Assembly (NCBI GenBank): GCA_045654885.1
Contig: JAZOOF010000056.1
Span: forward strand, 1 to 59,447
Length of the DNA stretch: 59,447 nt
Reading direction: 5' to 3'
Source: HGM04593 sp045654885
Lineage (GTDB): Bacteria > Bacteroidota > Bacteroidia > Bacteroidales > Bacteroidaceae
A program made the position numbers and the translations under genes. This document shows, one piece after another, positions 42,549 to 51,091 of this stretch. A model generated the notes under the pieces. It saw nothing but the letters and a program-made list of their open reading frames with translations, did no database searches and was not told the DNA's origin. Numbering within the stretch: position 1 is the first letter of the stretch; each line of letters starts with the position of its first letter.

Positions 42549-44564
42549 TTATCTGTTTTCGTTGTAAATTCTCTCAATCATGCTCATGTCGGCAAGGTTC
42601 GGCAATGTAACCTTGAGCAATGGGGTGCGCTCCATCTGTCGCTTGATGGCGAACATTGCTCCCTCGTTGCGTGCCCAGCTGCGGCGTGCGATACCGTTGT
42701 TCACGTCCCAAAGGAGCATCTCCTCGATGTGGCGTGCCGAGTCGTCGCTTCCGTCAATTACCATGCCGAAACCGCCGTTCATTACTTCGCCCCAGCCTAC
42801 GCCGCCGCCGTTGTGGATTGATACCCACGTTGCACCGCGGAACGAGTCGCCGATGACGTTATGCACTGCCATGTCGGCGCAGAACTGTGAACCGTCATAA
42901 ATGTTCGATGTCTCGCGGTAGGGTGAGTCTGTTCCCGAAACGTCGTGGTGGTCGCGTCCAAGCACCACAGGTGCCGAAATCTCCCCGCGTGCGATAGCTT
43001 CGTTGAATGCAAGTGCAATGCGTGTGCGGCCCTCGCTGTCGGCATAGAGGATACGTGCCTGTGAACCTACCACAAGCCTGTTCTGCTTTGCTTCGCGTAT
43101 CCAATGGAGGTTGTCCTCAAGTTGTCCGCGTATCTCCGCAGGAGCTTCGGCAAGCATCGCTTCAAGAACCTCTGCCGCAATGCGGTCGGTGGTCTCAAGG
43201 TCTTTTTCATTACCCGATGTACATACCCAGCGGAATGGACCGAAACCGTAGTCAAAGAACATAGGTCCCATAATGTCCTGGACGTATGAGGGGTAGCAGA
43301 ATTTGCCGTCGGCAGTCATGATGTCAGCGCCGGCGCGTGACGATTCGAGCAGGAATGCATTGCCATAATCAAAGAAATACATGCCGTGTGCAGTGAGTCT
43401 GTTGATGGCTGCAACGTGGCGGCGCAATGACTCCTGTACACACTCGCGGAAACGCTCAGGCTCTTCGGCCATCATGCGGTTCGACTCCTCGTAGCTGTAT
43501 CCCACAGGGTAGTAGCCACCTGCCCATGGATTGTGCAACGATGTCTGGTCACTGCCAAGGTCAACATTCATCTCCTCGTCGGCAAGACGCTCCCAAAGGT
43601 CAACCACGTTGCCCACGTATGCAAAAGATATTACCTCCTTGTTCTCCATTGCCTGTTTTACGCGTGGAATAAGCTCGTCGAGCGATGTATGCAGTTCATC
43701 CACCCAGCCCTGGTTATAGCGTTTCTCAGCGGCTGCAATGTTTATCTCGGCTGTGATGCTTACAACACCCGAAATGTTTCCGGCTTTTGGCTGTGCGCCC
43801 GACATGCCGCCAAGGCCGGCTGTCACGAAGAGCATGCCTTTAAGGTCTTTCTGCCCCTGCTTCATGCGCTTGCGTGCAGCATTCATCACAGTGATTGTTG
43901 TGCCGTGTACAATGCCCTGTGGGCCAATGTACATATAAGAACCGGCAGTCATCTGTCCGTACTGCGATACACCCATTGCGTTGAAACGCTCCCAGTCGTC
44001 CTGTGATGAGTGGTTGGGGATAACCATACCGTTTGTCACAATAACGCGTGGGGCATCCTTGTGCGATGGGAACAGACCAAGCGGGTGTCCCGAGTACATT
44101 ACAAGAGTCTGTTCGTCGGTCATTTCGGCAAGATACTTCATTGCCAGGCGGTACTGTGCCCAGTTCTGGAACACCGCACCGTTGCCGCCGTATGTTATCA
44201 GTTCGTGCGGGTGCTGTGCCACAGCCTTGTCAAGGTTGTTCTGTATCATGAGCATTATTGCCGCAGCCTGGCGCGAACGCGCAGGGTACTCCTCGATGGG
44301 GCGTGCATACATCTCGTACCGGGGACGCAGGCGATACATGTAGATGCGTCCGTATCTCTTCAATTCATCGAGGAATTCCGGTGCGAGTTCGGCATGGTGT
44401 TTCTCGGGGAAATAGCGCAAAGCGTTTGCCAAAGCAAGCTTCTTCTCGCTGTCGGTAAGAATGTCCTTGCGCTTTGGCGCGTGGTTTGCAGTGGTGTCAT
44501 ATTCTCTTTTTGCCGGCAGAATATCAGGAATTCCTGCCAGAATATCTTTTTGAAAATCTGTCAT
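42549..44564 (-). CDS. hutU: Urocanate hydratase
   Basis: A 671-residue NAD-dependent enzyme that hydrates urocanate to imidazolonepropionate. Conserved stretches are YGGNGAVFQNWAQYRLAMKYL, TAGLGGMSGAQPKA, DQTSLHNPWAGGYYP and VSIHNGGGVGWGEVMNGGFG. It is about 100 residues longer than the Pseudomonas enzyme and belongs to the longer form seen in Bacteroidota. The 187-bp gap to ftcD holds a direct repeat (44617-44735) but no clear promoter, so it is probably read from the ftcD promoter. Confidence 0.95.
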   Translation of the reverse strand: MTDFQKDILAGIPDILPAKREYDTTANHAPKRKDILTDSEKKLALANALRYFPEKHHAELAPEFLDELKRYGRIYMYRLRPRYEMYARPIEEYPARSRQAAAIMLMIQNNLDKAVAQHPHELITYGGNGAVFQNWAQYRLAMKYLAEMTDEQTLVMYSGHPLGLFPSHKDAPRVIVTNGMVIPNHSSQDDWERFNAMGVSQYGQMTAGSYMYIGPQGIVHGTTITVMNAARKRMKQGQKDLKGMLFVTAGLGGMSGAQPKAGNISGVVSITAEINIAAAEKRYNQGWVDELHTSLDELIPRVKQAMENKEVISFAYVGNVVDLWERLADEEMNVDLGSDQTSLHNPWAGGYYPVGYSYEESNRMMAEEPERFRECVQESLRRHVAAINRLTAHGMYFFDYGNAFLLESSRAGADIMTADGKFCYPSYVQDIMGPMFFDYGFGPFRWVCTSGNEKDLETTDRIAAEVLEAMLAEAPAEIRGQLEDNLHWIREAKQNRLVVGSQARILYADSEGRTRIALAFNEAIARGEISAPVVLGRDHHDVSGTDSPYRETSNIYDGSQFCADMAVHNVIGDSFRGATWVSIHNGGGVGWGEVMNGGFGMVIDGSDDSARHIEEMLLWDVNNGIARRSWARNEGAMFAIKRQMERTPLLKVTLPNLADMSMIERIYNENR

Positions 44565-44616
44565 GGCTTTTAAGGTTAAAGGTTAAAGGTGAAAACGGAA
44601 AACTGAAAACGGAAAA

Positions 44617-44735
44617 GTTAAAGCTTGTGCAAGCGAGTGAAAACCAAACTTTGTTTGGGTTTTGCAACGAGCGTAGCCAAGGTTCAAGCATACATAGTGT
44701 GGTTAAAGCTTGTGCAAGCGAGTGAAAACCAAACT
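44617..44735. repeat. Direct repeat pair between hutU and ftcD
   Basis: Two identical 34-base units, at 44617-44650 and 44702-44735, start GTTAAAGCTTGTGCAAGCGA. Each contains the small palindrome GCTTG-TG-CAAGC and is followed by a CCAAAC...GTTTGG hairpin. Just outside (44581-44616) is a simple repeat of GGTTAAA and GAAAACGG units. The 187-bp gap carries no gene. The second unit lies within 17 bp of the ftcD stop, so the hairpins could act as a terminator or processing site. Confidence 0.8.
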
Positions 44736-44751
44736 TGTTTGGATTTTCTTT

Positions 44752-46461
44752 TTATCCGTTTATCTTGTTCTCTACAATAGCGAGGATCTCTCTCTCGGCC
44801 TGCTGTGCAAGAGCCTGTATCTCATTTGCTTCGTTTACAAGAGCTTCGGCTGTAGCACGGTCTTTAAGACCTGCAGCGTTTATTTTTACATTGAGGCAGG
44901 CTCCCATTACGGCCGAGCGTGCTGCAAGTGCGCCCACTCCTGCATCGGAAACTGAGTTGGGGTTACCCTCCTGGGCCATGGCGCGTACGACATCGAATGC
45001 TCTGTATGCAGCCTTCATGGTGCGCAACGGTACCTGTGTTGCATAAAGTGTCGCCGCTTCCATAGCAGCCGCGCGAGCCTCTTTCTCCTCGGCTGTGCCT
45101 TTGGGCATGCCGAACACATCCATAATCTTGTTGAATGCAGCCGTGTCCTCATCGACGAGTGCAAGCAGTTCGTTCATTACCGCCATGCCGTTCTCCGCCC
45201 AGTCCGAGAAATACTCCCAACGGTCGTCCCAACCAGCCTTGTGCGAAGAGAGATTGGCAACCATTGTGCCGAGAGCCGCCGCAAGAGCACCCATATATGC
45301 CGATATTGAGCCTCCGCCGGGGGCAGGTGATTCGCTCGCTGTCTCCTCGGCAAATCCTGCGCATGTCATGTCAACAAGCTTGTTGGTGTTTTTCTGCTCT
45401 TCTGCTTCAAGGATATACTCGACAATCTTCTCCTCGGGCTTGAACTCCTTCAGGTTTGAGAGTCCCATGCTCTCAATGGCTATGCGTACAAGTTCGCGCT
45501 CGGGCACACCGGTCGAGCGGTGCTGCTTGTGCAGGAAATATTTTCCGGCCTCGACAAGTGCCTTCTTGGGCACAAGGCCTACAATCTCGGTTCCTGTCAC
45601 ACGCACGCCACGTGCGTCGGCAGCACGGCACACCTCGTCAAAAGCCACGTGCAACGGCGTTACAGCAAGGTTTGTCATGTTCATAGAAACCTGCGCTATG
45701 CCATATTCCTCAATGAACCAGCCTATTGCTTTGCAGTCTTTCAGTGTACCGGGTATCATTACCGGCTCTCCGTTCTCGTCCTTTACAATCTTGCCCACAA
45801 TGGGGTTGCCCTCGCGCATGGGGCGGCCTTTTTCACGCACATCGAATGCTATGGCATTGGCACGGCGTGTAGATGTGGTGTTGAGGTTGTAGTTCACCGC
45901 AAGCAGGAAATCACGTGCTCCAACGGCTGTTGCACCGGTACGTGCAATGCCCTCGTCATACGGGCGTGCGCCAAAGTCGGGGCGTTTCTCCTCTTTTGCC
46001 ATCTTCTCGGGCAATCCCTCATATTCACCCTCGCGGCAAACGGCAAGGTTACGTCGCTCTGGCTTGAATGCTGCAGCCTCATAACAATATGTGGGCACAT
46101 TCAGCTCCTCGGCTATGCGTTTTGCAAGTGCGCGTGCAAGTTCGGCGCACTCTTCCATTGTTATGCCGGCCACAGGGATGAGCGGGCACACATCACATGC
46201 ACCCATTCGCGGGTGTGCTCCCTTGTGCTGGCGCATGTCTATCACCTCCGTAGCACGTTTTACTCCGGCAACCGCCGCCTCAATCACATCCTCGGGCTCT
46301 CCCACAAAAGTCACCACAGTGCGGTTTGTAGCCTCACCGGGGTCGACATCAAGCAACTTGACACCCTTTACCGCCTCAATTGCATCGGTAATCTGTTTCA
46401 CAGCCTCCATGTTGCGTCCCTCCGAGAAGTTGGGTACGCACTCGATAATTCTTTTCTGCAT
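44752..46461 (-). CDS. ftcD: Bifunctional glutamate formimidoyltransferase / formimino-THF cyclodeaminase
   Basis: A 569-residue fusion. Residues about 1-300 transfer the formimino group from formiminoglutamate to tetrahydrofolate (IIECVPNFSEGRNMEAV, DVDPGEATNRTVVTFVGEP, HKGAHPRMGACDVCPLIP). About 365-560 is the cyclodeaminase (SESPAPGGGSISAYMGALAAALG), which makes methenyl-THF and ammonia. Histidine breakdown thus ends in glutamate, ammonia and a one-carbon folate. The fusion is known from animals and many Bacteroidota. It is the first gene of the run and has a near-perfect promoter 52 bp upstream. Confidence 0.95.
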   Translation of the reverse strand: MQKRIIECVPNFSEGRNMEAVKQITDAIEAVKGVKLLDVDPGEATNRTVVTFVGEPEDVIEAAVAGVKRATEVIDMRQHKGAHPRMGACDVCPLIPVAGITMEECAELARALAKRIAEELNVPTYCYEAAAFKPERRNLAVCREGEYEGLPEKMAKEEKRPDFGARPYDEGIARTGATAVGARDFLLAVNYNLNTTSTRRANAIAFDVREKGRPMREGNPIVGKIVKDENGEPVMIPGTLKDCKAIGWFIEEYGIAQVSMNMTNLAVTPLHVAFDEVCRAADARGVRVTGTEIVGLVPKKALVEAGKYFLHKQHRSTGVPERELVRIAIESMGLSNLKEFKPEEKIVEYILEAEEQKNTNKLVDMTCAGFAEETASESPAPGGGSISAYMGALAAALGTMVANLSSHKAGWDDRWEYFSDWAENGMAVMNELLALVDEDTAAFNKIMDVFGMPKGTAEEKEARAAAMEAATLYATQVPLRTMKAAYRAFDVVRAMAQEGNPNSVSDAGVGALAARSAVMGACLNVKINAAGLKDRATAEALVNEANEIQALAQQAEREILAIVENKING

Positions 46462-46512
46462 AGTCGTATGTTGTATGTTTTTCTATCTTATGGTTTGTTT
46501 GTATCCTTCACG

Positions 46513-46543
46513 CAAAGATAAACACAAACGGATTAAAAGCAAA
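46513..46543 (-). promoter_or_regulatory. Promoter of the ftcD-hut run
   Basis: On the minus strand TTTG (46543-46540), exactly 19 bp, then TATCTTTG (46520-46513). This is a full match to the Bacteroidota vegetative promoter TTTG-N19-TAnnTTTG. Transcription would start near 46506, giving a leader of about 45 bases before the ftcD ATG. Confidence 0.8.
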
Positions 46544-46622
46544 TTGCAGAATGGATTTTATTGCAATTTGTGCCCTTTGGAATGTTTTACTTCAAGTTTT
46601 AACTTTTTTTACTTACTATGTA

Positions 46623-46653
46623 TTTGCATATATATGCTTTTGTGATATTTTTG
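46623..46653 (+). promoter_or_regulatory. Promoter of the SusCD/TlpA locus
   Basis: TTTG (46623-46626), exactly 19 bp, then TATTTTTG (46646-46653): another full match to TTTG-N19-TAnnTTTG, facing away from the hut promoter. Transcription would start near 46660, about 40 bases before the first ATG at 46701. The 80 bp between the two divergent promoters could hold a shared operator; none is recognised. Confidence 0.8.
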
Positions 46654-46700
46654 CGACAATTAATATAATATTAACACAAAAAACCATTAACTCTATAACT

Positions 46701-47669
46701 ATGAAGAAAAGACTATTATTTGTACTTGTATCGGTTTTTGCTCTTTTGGCAACAGCGTCGGCACAGCAAAAGACAACTTTGAGTGCCAATATTGATGGCT
46801 ACAAAAGAAGCAAGGTGTTCTTTGACTGTATGCAGACACCGATGATTTCGCAGGAGTTCCACACCAATCCCGGCGAGGAGCATGTCTATAGCTTCGACTG
46901 CGAAGGCCTTGTGTGGATGAATATCAACGGAAACACCGGTGTTATTCTGCAGCCCGGTGACAGCCTGCACGTGGATATTGTATATGAAGGCAAGAATGCC
47001 AAGGTTGAGTACAGCGGTACCGAACGCGCTGTGAACAACAACCGCCTCGTCAAGAGCATTGAGAACCTCAAGCGCAGTTTGCGCTACAAGGAGCAGCTCC
47101 TTGGCTGTGCCGCGCTCGACATAAAGCCCAAGAGCCGCATCGACGATTCACGAGTGCTGCTTGAGAAGGCAAAGGCACTTATTGAAAAGAGCCCTGCAAG
47201 CCCCGAGGCCAAGAACTATGTGATGGCAATGATTGAATATCACGTATACATGTCATTTGTGGAGTATCCCGTAATGTATGCAAGCGTAAGGGGTGTGCCT
47301 GTCCAGGAACAGGAAATCGGTGACTATTGGAGCATCATGGACGGCTATGTCGTAAGAGAGGATGCCGAGTCTATGAACTGTTCCGAGTATGCAAGCTTCC
47401 TCATGCGCTACTGCTTCTACATGAACGAGAAGGCTGCAAAGGAGAATGGCGAGGCATACACCATGCCAAAAGTTATGGAGGATATGTACAAGGAACTTGC
47501 TGCCTGCTACGAAGGTGCACCAAGGGATTTTGTACTCTACACCCTTTTGCGTAACTTCATATTGAACGGCCGTGAGATTGAGCGTGCCGATGTCCTCTAC
47601 AAGGACTATGTTGAAAAATATAACAGCAACGCATTCTACAAGAGTATTCTTGATATGCTGATGCAATAA
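46701..47669 (+). CDS. Exported TlpA-like protein without thioredoxin domain
   Basis: A 322-residue exported protein (signal peptide MKKRLLFVLVSVFALLATASAQ). The N-terminal part (KTTLSANIDGYKRSKVFFDC, then VILQPGDSLHVDIVY) looks like the beta domain (DUF4369-like) of the TlpA proteins encoded downstream. A long helical middle (about 120-310) also matches their spacer in character. The protein stops where the thioredoxin domain would begin, and no CxxC is present. It could bind the same ligand or partner without redox activity. The start at 46701 gives the signal peptide; an in-frame start at 46551 is upstream of the promoter. susC follows after 27 bp. Confidence 0.7.
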   Translation: MKKRLLFVLVSVFALLATASAQQKTTLSANIDGYKRSKVFFDCMQTPMISQEFHTNPGEEHVYSFDCEGLVWMNINGNTGVILQPGDSLHVDIVYEGKNAKVEYSGTERAVNNNRLVKSIENLKRSLRYKEQLLGCAALDIKPKSRIDDSRVLLEKAKALIEKSPASPEAKNYVMAMIEYHVYMSFVEYPVMYASVRGVPVQEQEIGDYWSIMDGYVVREDAESMNCSEYASFLMRYCFYMNEKAAKENGEAYTMPKVMEDMYKELAACYEGAPRDFVLYTLLRNFILNGREIERADVLYKDYVEKYNSNAFYKSILDMLMQ

Positions 47670-47696
47670 TTGTGAAACCATAACAACCGTATTCTT

Positions 47697-50600
47697 ATGG
47701 GGAAAACAAATCCAAACTTTAGGCTCTTTGGCAAGATAGCCCTTCTTTTTGTGCTATTTTGGTGCGGCACGACAGCTGTGAATGCACAGGATGCTGCCGG
47801 CTGGAAAGAGAAGCCTGTGACATTGAGAGTGAGCAACCAGCCTTTGGGCAAGGTGCTTGAGATGGTTGCCGAGGCTGCAAATGCAAAAATTACACTCCAG
47901 GAGGTCACGCTGTGGAATGTCAACAAGCCTATAAGCCTTGCTGTCAAGAATAAACCGCTTGACAAGGTGCTCGGTGAGCTCGTAGGTGACCAGGACGTCA
48001 TAATACGCTATGAGGGGGATAATCAGATTATTCTGCAACCCGACAAGAAGAAAGAGGGTAATGGTGATAAAGGTGACGAGGTCTTTGTGTCGGGACAGGT
48101 ATTCGACCGCGACACACAGGAGTCGCTCATCGGAGCAACAGTGCTCATAACCGACGGTACCGGCAAGGACAAGGGTGCAAGAGGTTGCGTTACCGATATC
48201 GATGGCAAGTTCAGCCTTCGATTGAACAGGAAAGAGTCCATCAGTATCTCTTTCGTGGGCTACGAGACCGTCTCGAAGCAGATTGTGAAGGACGAGAATA
48301 ACCTTGTTATAGAGTTGAAACCATCCATAGAGATGACCGAGGTAGTTGTCACCGGTATAAGCCGCCGAAGCAAGGACAGTTTCACAGGTAACTACGTAGA
48401 GGTTAAGGGTGACGATTTGCGCAGAATGAGCCCGACGAACATTCTCAAGGGTATCCAGTTCTTCGACCCCAGTTTCAAGATTATCGAGAACAACCTCACA
48501 GGTTCCGACCCCAATGCCGAGCCCGATTTCCAGATACGTGGTGACCAGTCACTCGGTTCAAAGTCAATGAACAGCATGGACCTTATGCTCGACAACGTTT
48601 CGAGCCGTCCCAACACACCGCTCTTTGTGCTCGACGGCTTCATAGTTCCAATGAGCCGAATCCTCGACCTTGACCCCGAGCGTGTGGAGACCATCACCGT
48701 GCTCAAGGATGCTGCGGCGACATCGGTATACGGTTCGCGCGCTGCCAACGGTGTTGTGGTTGTAGAGACAAAGGTGGCTCCCGACGGTGCACTCTCCGTT
48801 TCATACAACGGAACAATGACCGTGCAGACCCCTGACCTCACCGACTACAACATGATGGATGCTGCCACAAAGCTTGAGACCGAGTGGAGAGCCGGTCTCT
48901 ACAACCCCACAAATGCGGCGCAGATGAACCTATATAACAGCTACCGTCGCAATGTTCTTGGCGGTGTCGATACCTATTGGCTCTCAAAGCCTTTGCGTAC
49001 TGCCATACAGAACCGCCACTCGTTGAGCGTTGCCGGTGGTACCGATGTGTTCCGTTACAGTCTCGACATCAATGCGGCAATGCAGCCCGGTGTGATGAAG
49101 GGTTCAAGCAACGGCACAAAGGGTGTCAACTTCAACATGACCTATCTGAAGGACAAGTTTACAATGCGTGCCAACGTGGGTCTTTCCGAGTCGAACAGCA
49201 GCAACTCACCCTATGGCTCATACTCGCAATATACAAGGCTCAATCCTTATTATATACCTACCGATGCAAACGGTCAGCAGATAAAGGTGCTCGACAACAA
49301 CACCGTGAGCGGCCAGAGCAAGATGATTACCAATCCGCTTTACGATGCCACAGTGGGTATTAAGGACCGGACAAACAGCCTTAGCATGACAACAAACCTC
49401 AGTCTGGAGTATATGATATTGAAGAATCTGCGCATTACAGAGCAGCTGTCATATTCAAGAGGTATGGCGGGAACAGACAGGTTCCTCCCAGCCGACCACA
49501 CCAGCTTTGAGACCGAGGACGACTTGACACGCAAGGGTAGCTACTACAAGAGCTCGGGCGAGATGTCATCATGGTCAAGTAACCTGGGTATCAACTATAA
49601 CCTTGTGCTCAACAAGCACCTGTTCAGTGTATTTGGAAACTGGACCGTGAACGAGGACAAGAACAACTATGTTAACCTCTCGGCAACAGGTTACCCCGAT
49701 TCGCACATGGATGACTTTATCTTCGGTAACAAGATGGAGACAAGCATGAGCAACATCGGTAGCGAGAACATTTCACGCTCAATCGGTCTTATCGGACAGT
49801 TCTCTTACAGCTATGACAACCGCTACTCTGCCGACTTCAATGTCAGCGGCGAGGCATCGTCACGCTATGCAAACCACGACCTTGTTCCATTCTGGTCTGT
49901 CGGCGGACGCTGGAATGCCCACAACGAGAAGTGGCTGCAGGGCTATCTCTCGAACCTGGTGCTCCGTGCAAGCTACGGTGTCACCGGTGAGCAGAACTTC
50001 AGCCCCGCAGATGCCATTGAGTACTATACATTCTCCGAGACTATGCGTCCCTACAACTCATTCCCAGTTTTGGGTGCCTTGTTGAGCGGTCTCAACAATA
50101 CAGGGCTTGGTTGGGCGAAGACACACAATGCAAGCTACTCGGTTGACTTCGGATTCTGGAAGAACCGCGTGAACGTGACATTCAACTACTACAACAACAT
50201 AACAAAGGAACTGCTCACCAACTATGACCTTGCACCGTCTACAGGTTTCTCTACAATGGTGATGAATGCCGGTGAACTGCAGAACCGTGGTTTCGATGTT
50301 ACATTGAATGTTGTTGCCGTGCAGAACCTGCGTAATCAGTTCTTCTGGACAATCAATGCCAATGCCAACGCAAACCAGAACAAGATTCGCAAGCTCTCCG
50401 ATTATCTTAAGAAAGTAAACGAGGAGCAGATGGCTTCGGCCGGTGCTCCATTGCCACAGTACCGCGAGGGCGAGTCTACGACTACTCTTTATGTAGTACG
50501 TTCATTGGGTGTTGACCCTGTAACTGGTAAAGAGGTCTACCTCAAACGCGACGGTACAAAGACATTCGTGTGGAACGCGAACGACAAGGTTGCCGTGGGT

Positions 50601-51074
50601 GACTTGAACCCGAAGGTCAGCGGTACTCTCTCTACAAGTGTAAACTGGAAGGATTTGTCCTGCACACTCGGCTTTACATATAAATATGGTGGAGTGGTGT
50701 ATAACCAGACTCTTGTTGACAAAATTGAGAACCAGAATGTGGCATACAACCTTGATAACCGTGCAGGCCAGGGACGTTGGGAAAAACCCGGCGATGTCAC
50801 TCCTTATGTGGGCTTCAGCCCCACAGGTGCCAACACACCTGCCAGCACACGATTCATTATGGATGACAATGAGGTGAGACTGGCAACACTGAATGTGGGT
50901 TACAGATTCACAGGCGAGGACTTCAAGTATCTGCGCCGTGCAAATATTGACGTGCTTGCATTGAACTTTACGACAAATGACCTTGCCCGCATTTCAACCA
51001 TAAAGATGGAGCGCGGTCTCGACTATCCGTTTGCGCGTTCATATACCCTCTCACTCTCAATTATGTTCAGATGA
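47697..51074 (+). CDS. SusC/RagA-family TonB-dependent transporter with STN domain
   Basis: A 1125-residue outer-membrane importer. After the signal peptide (to about 31) come an STN domain (about 35-115, VTLRVSNQPLGKVLEMVAEA), a carboxypeptidase-regulatory-like domain (VSGQVFDRDTQESLIGATV, about 123-205), a plug (SusC signature NILKGIQFFDP and TVLKDAAATSVYGSRAANGV) and a 22-strand barrel ending in TLSLSIMFR. It pairs with the SusD lipoprotein encoded next (stop and start overlap as ATGA). The STN domain usually receives a FecR-type anti-sigma factor, but no sigma/anti-sigma pair lies in this window. With no glycosidase nearby the cargo is unknown. Confidence 0.95.
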   Translation: MGKTNPNFRLFGKIALLFVLFWCGTTAVNAQDAAGWKEKPVTLRVSNQPLGKVLEMVAEAANAKITLQEVTLWNVNKPISLAVKNKPLDKVLGELVGDQDVIIRYEGDNQIILQPDKKKEGNGDKGDEVFVSGQVFDRDTQESLIGATVLITDGTGKDKGARGCVTDIDGKFSLRLNRKESISISFVGYETVSKQIVKDENNLVIELKPSIEMTEVVVTGISRRSKDSFTGNYVEVKGDDLRRMSPTNILKGIQFFDPSFKIIENNLTGSDPNAEPDFQIRGDQSLGSKSMNSMDLMLDNVSSRPNTPLFVLDGFIVPMSRILDLDPERVETITVLKDAAATSVYGSRAANGVVVVETKVAPDGALSVSYNGTMTVQTPDLTDYNMMDAATKLETEWRAGLYNPTNAAQMNLYNSYRRNVLGGVDTYWLSKPLRTAIQNRHSLSVAGGTDVFRYSLDINAAMQPGVMKGSSNGTKGVNFNMTYLKDKFTMRANVGLSESNSSNSPYGSYSQYTRLNPYYIPTDANGQQIKVLDNNTVSGQSKMITNPLYDATVGIKDRTNSLSMTTNLSLEYMILKNLRITEQLSYSRGMAGTDRFLPADHTSFETEDDLTRKGSYYKSSGEMSSWSSNLGINYNLVLNKHLFSVFGNWTVNEDKNNYVNLSATGYPDSHMDDFIFGNKMETSMSNIGSENISRSIGLIGQFSYSYDNRYSADFNVSGEASSRYANHDLVPFWSVGGRWNAHNEKWLQGYLSNLVLRASYGVTGEQNFSPADAIEYYTFSETMRPYNSFPVLGALLSGLNNTGLGWAKTHNASYSVDFGFWKNRVNVTFNYYNNITKELLTNYDLAPSTGFSTMVMNAGELQNRGFDVTLNVVAVQNLRNQFFWTINANANANQNKIRKLSDYLKKVNEEQMASAGAPLPQYREGESTTTLYVVRSLGVDPVTGKEVYLKRDGTKTFVWNANDKVAVGDLNPKVSGTLSTSVNWKDLSCTLGFTYKYGGVVYNQTLVDKIENQNVAYNLDNRAGQGRWEKPGDVTPYVGFSPTGANTPASTRFIMDDNEVRLATLNVGYRFTGEDFKYLRRANIDVLALNFTTNDLARISTIKMERGLDYPFARSYTLSLSIMFR

Positions 51075-51091
51075 TTAAAGCCAGGAATAAT

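Noticed and set aside
44565..44751. Possible short peptide gene in the gap between hutU and ftcD
   Set aside because: The frames are made of the simple and direct repeats, and no start site or conserved residues are seen.
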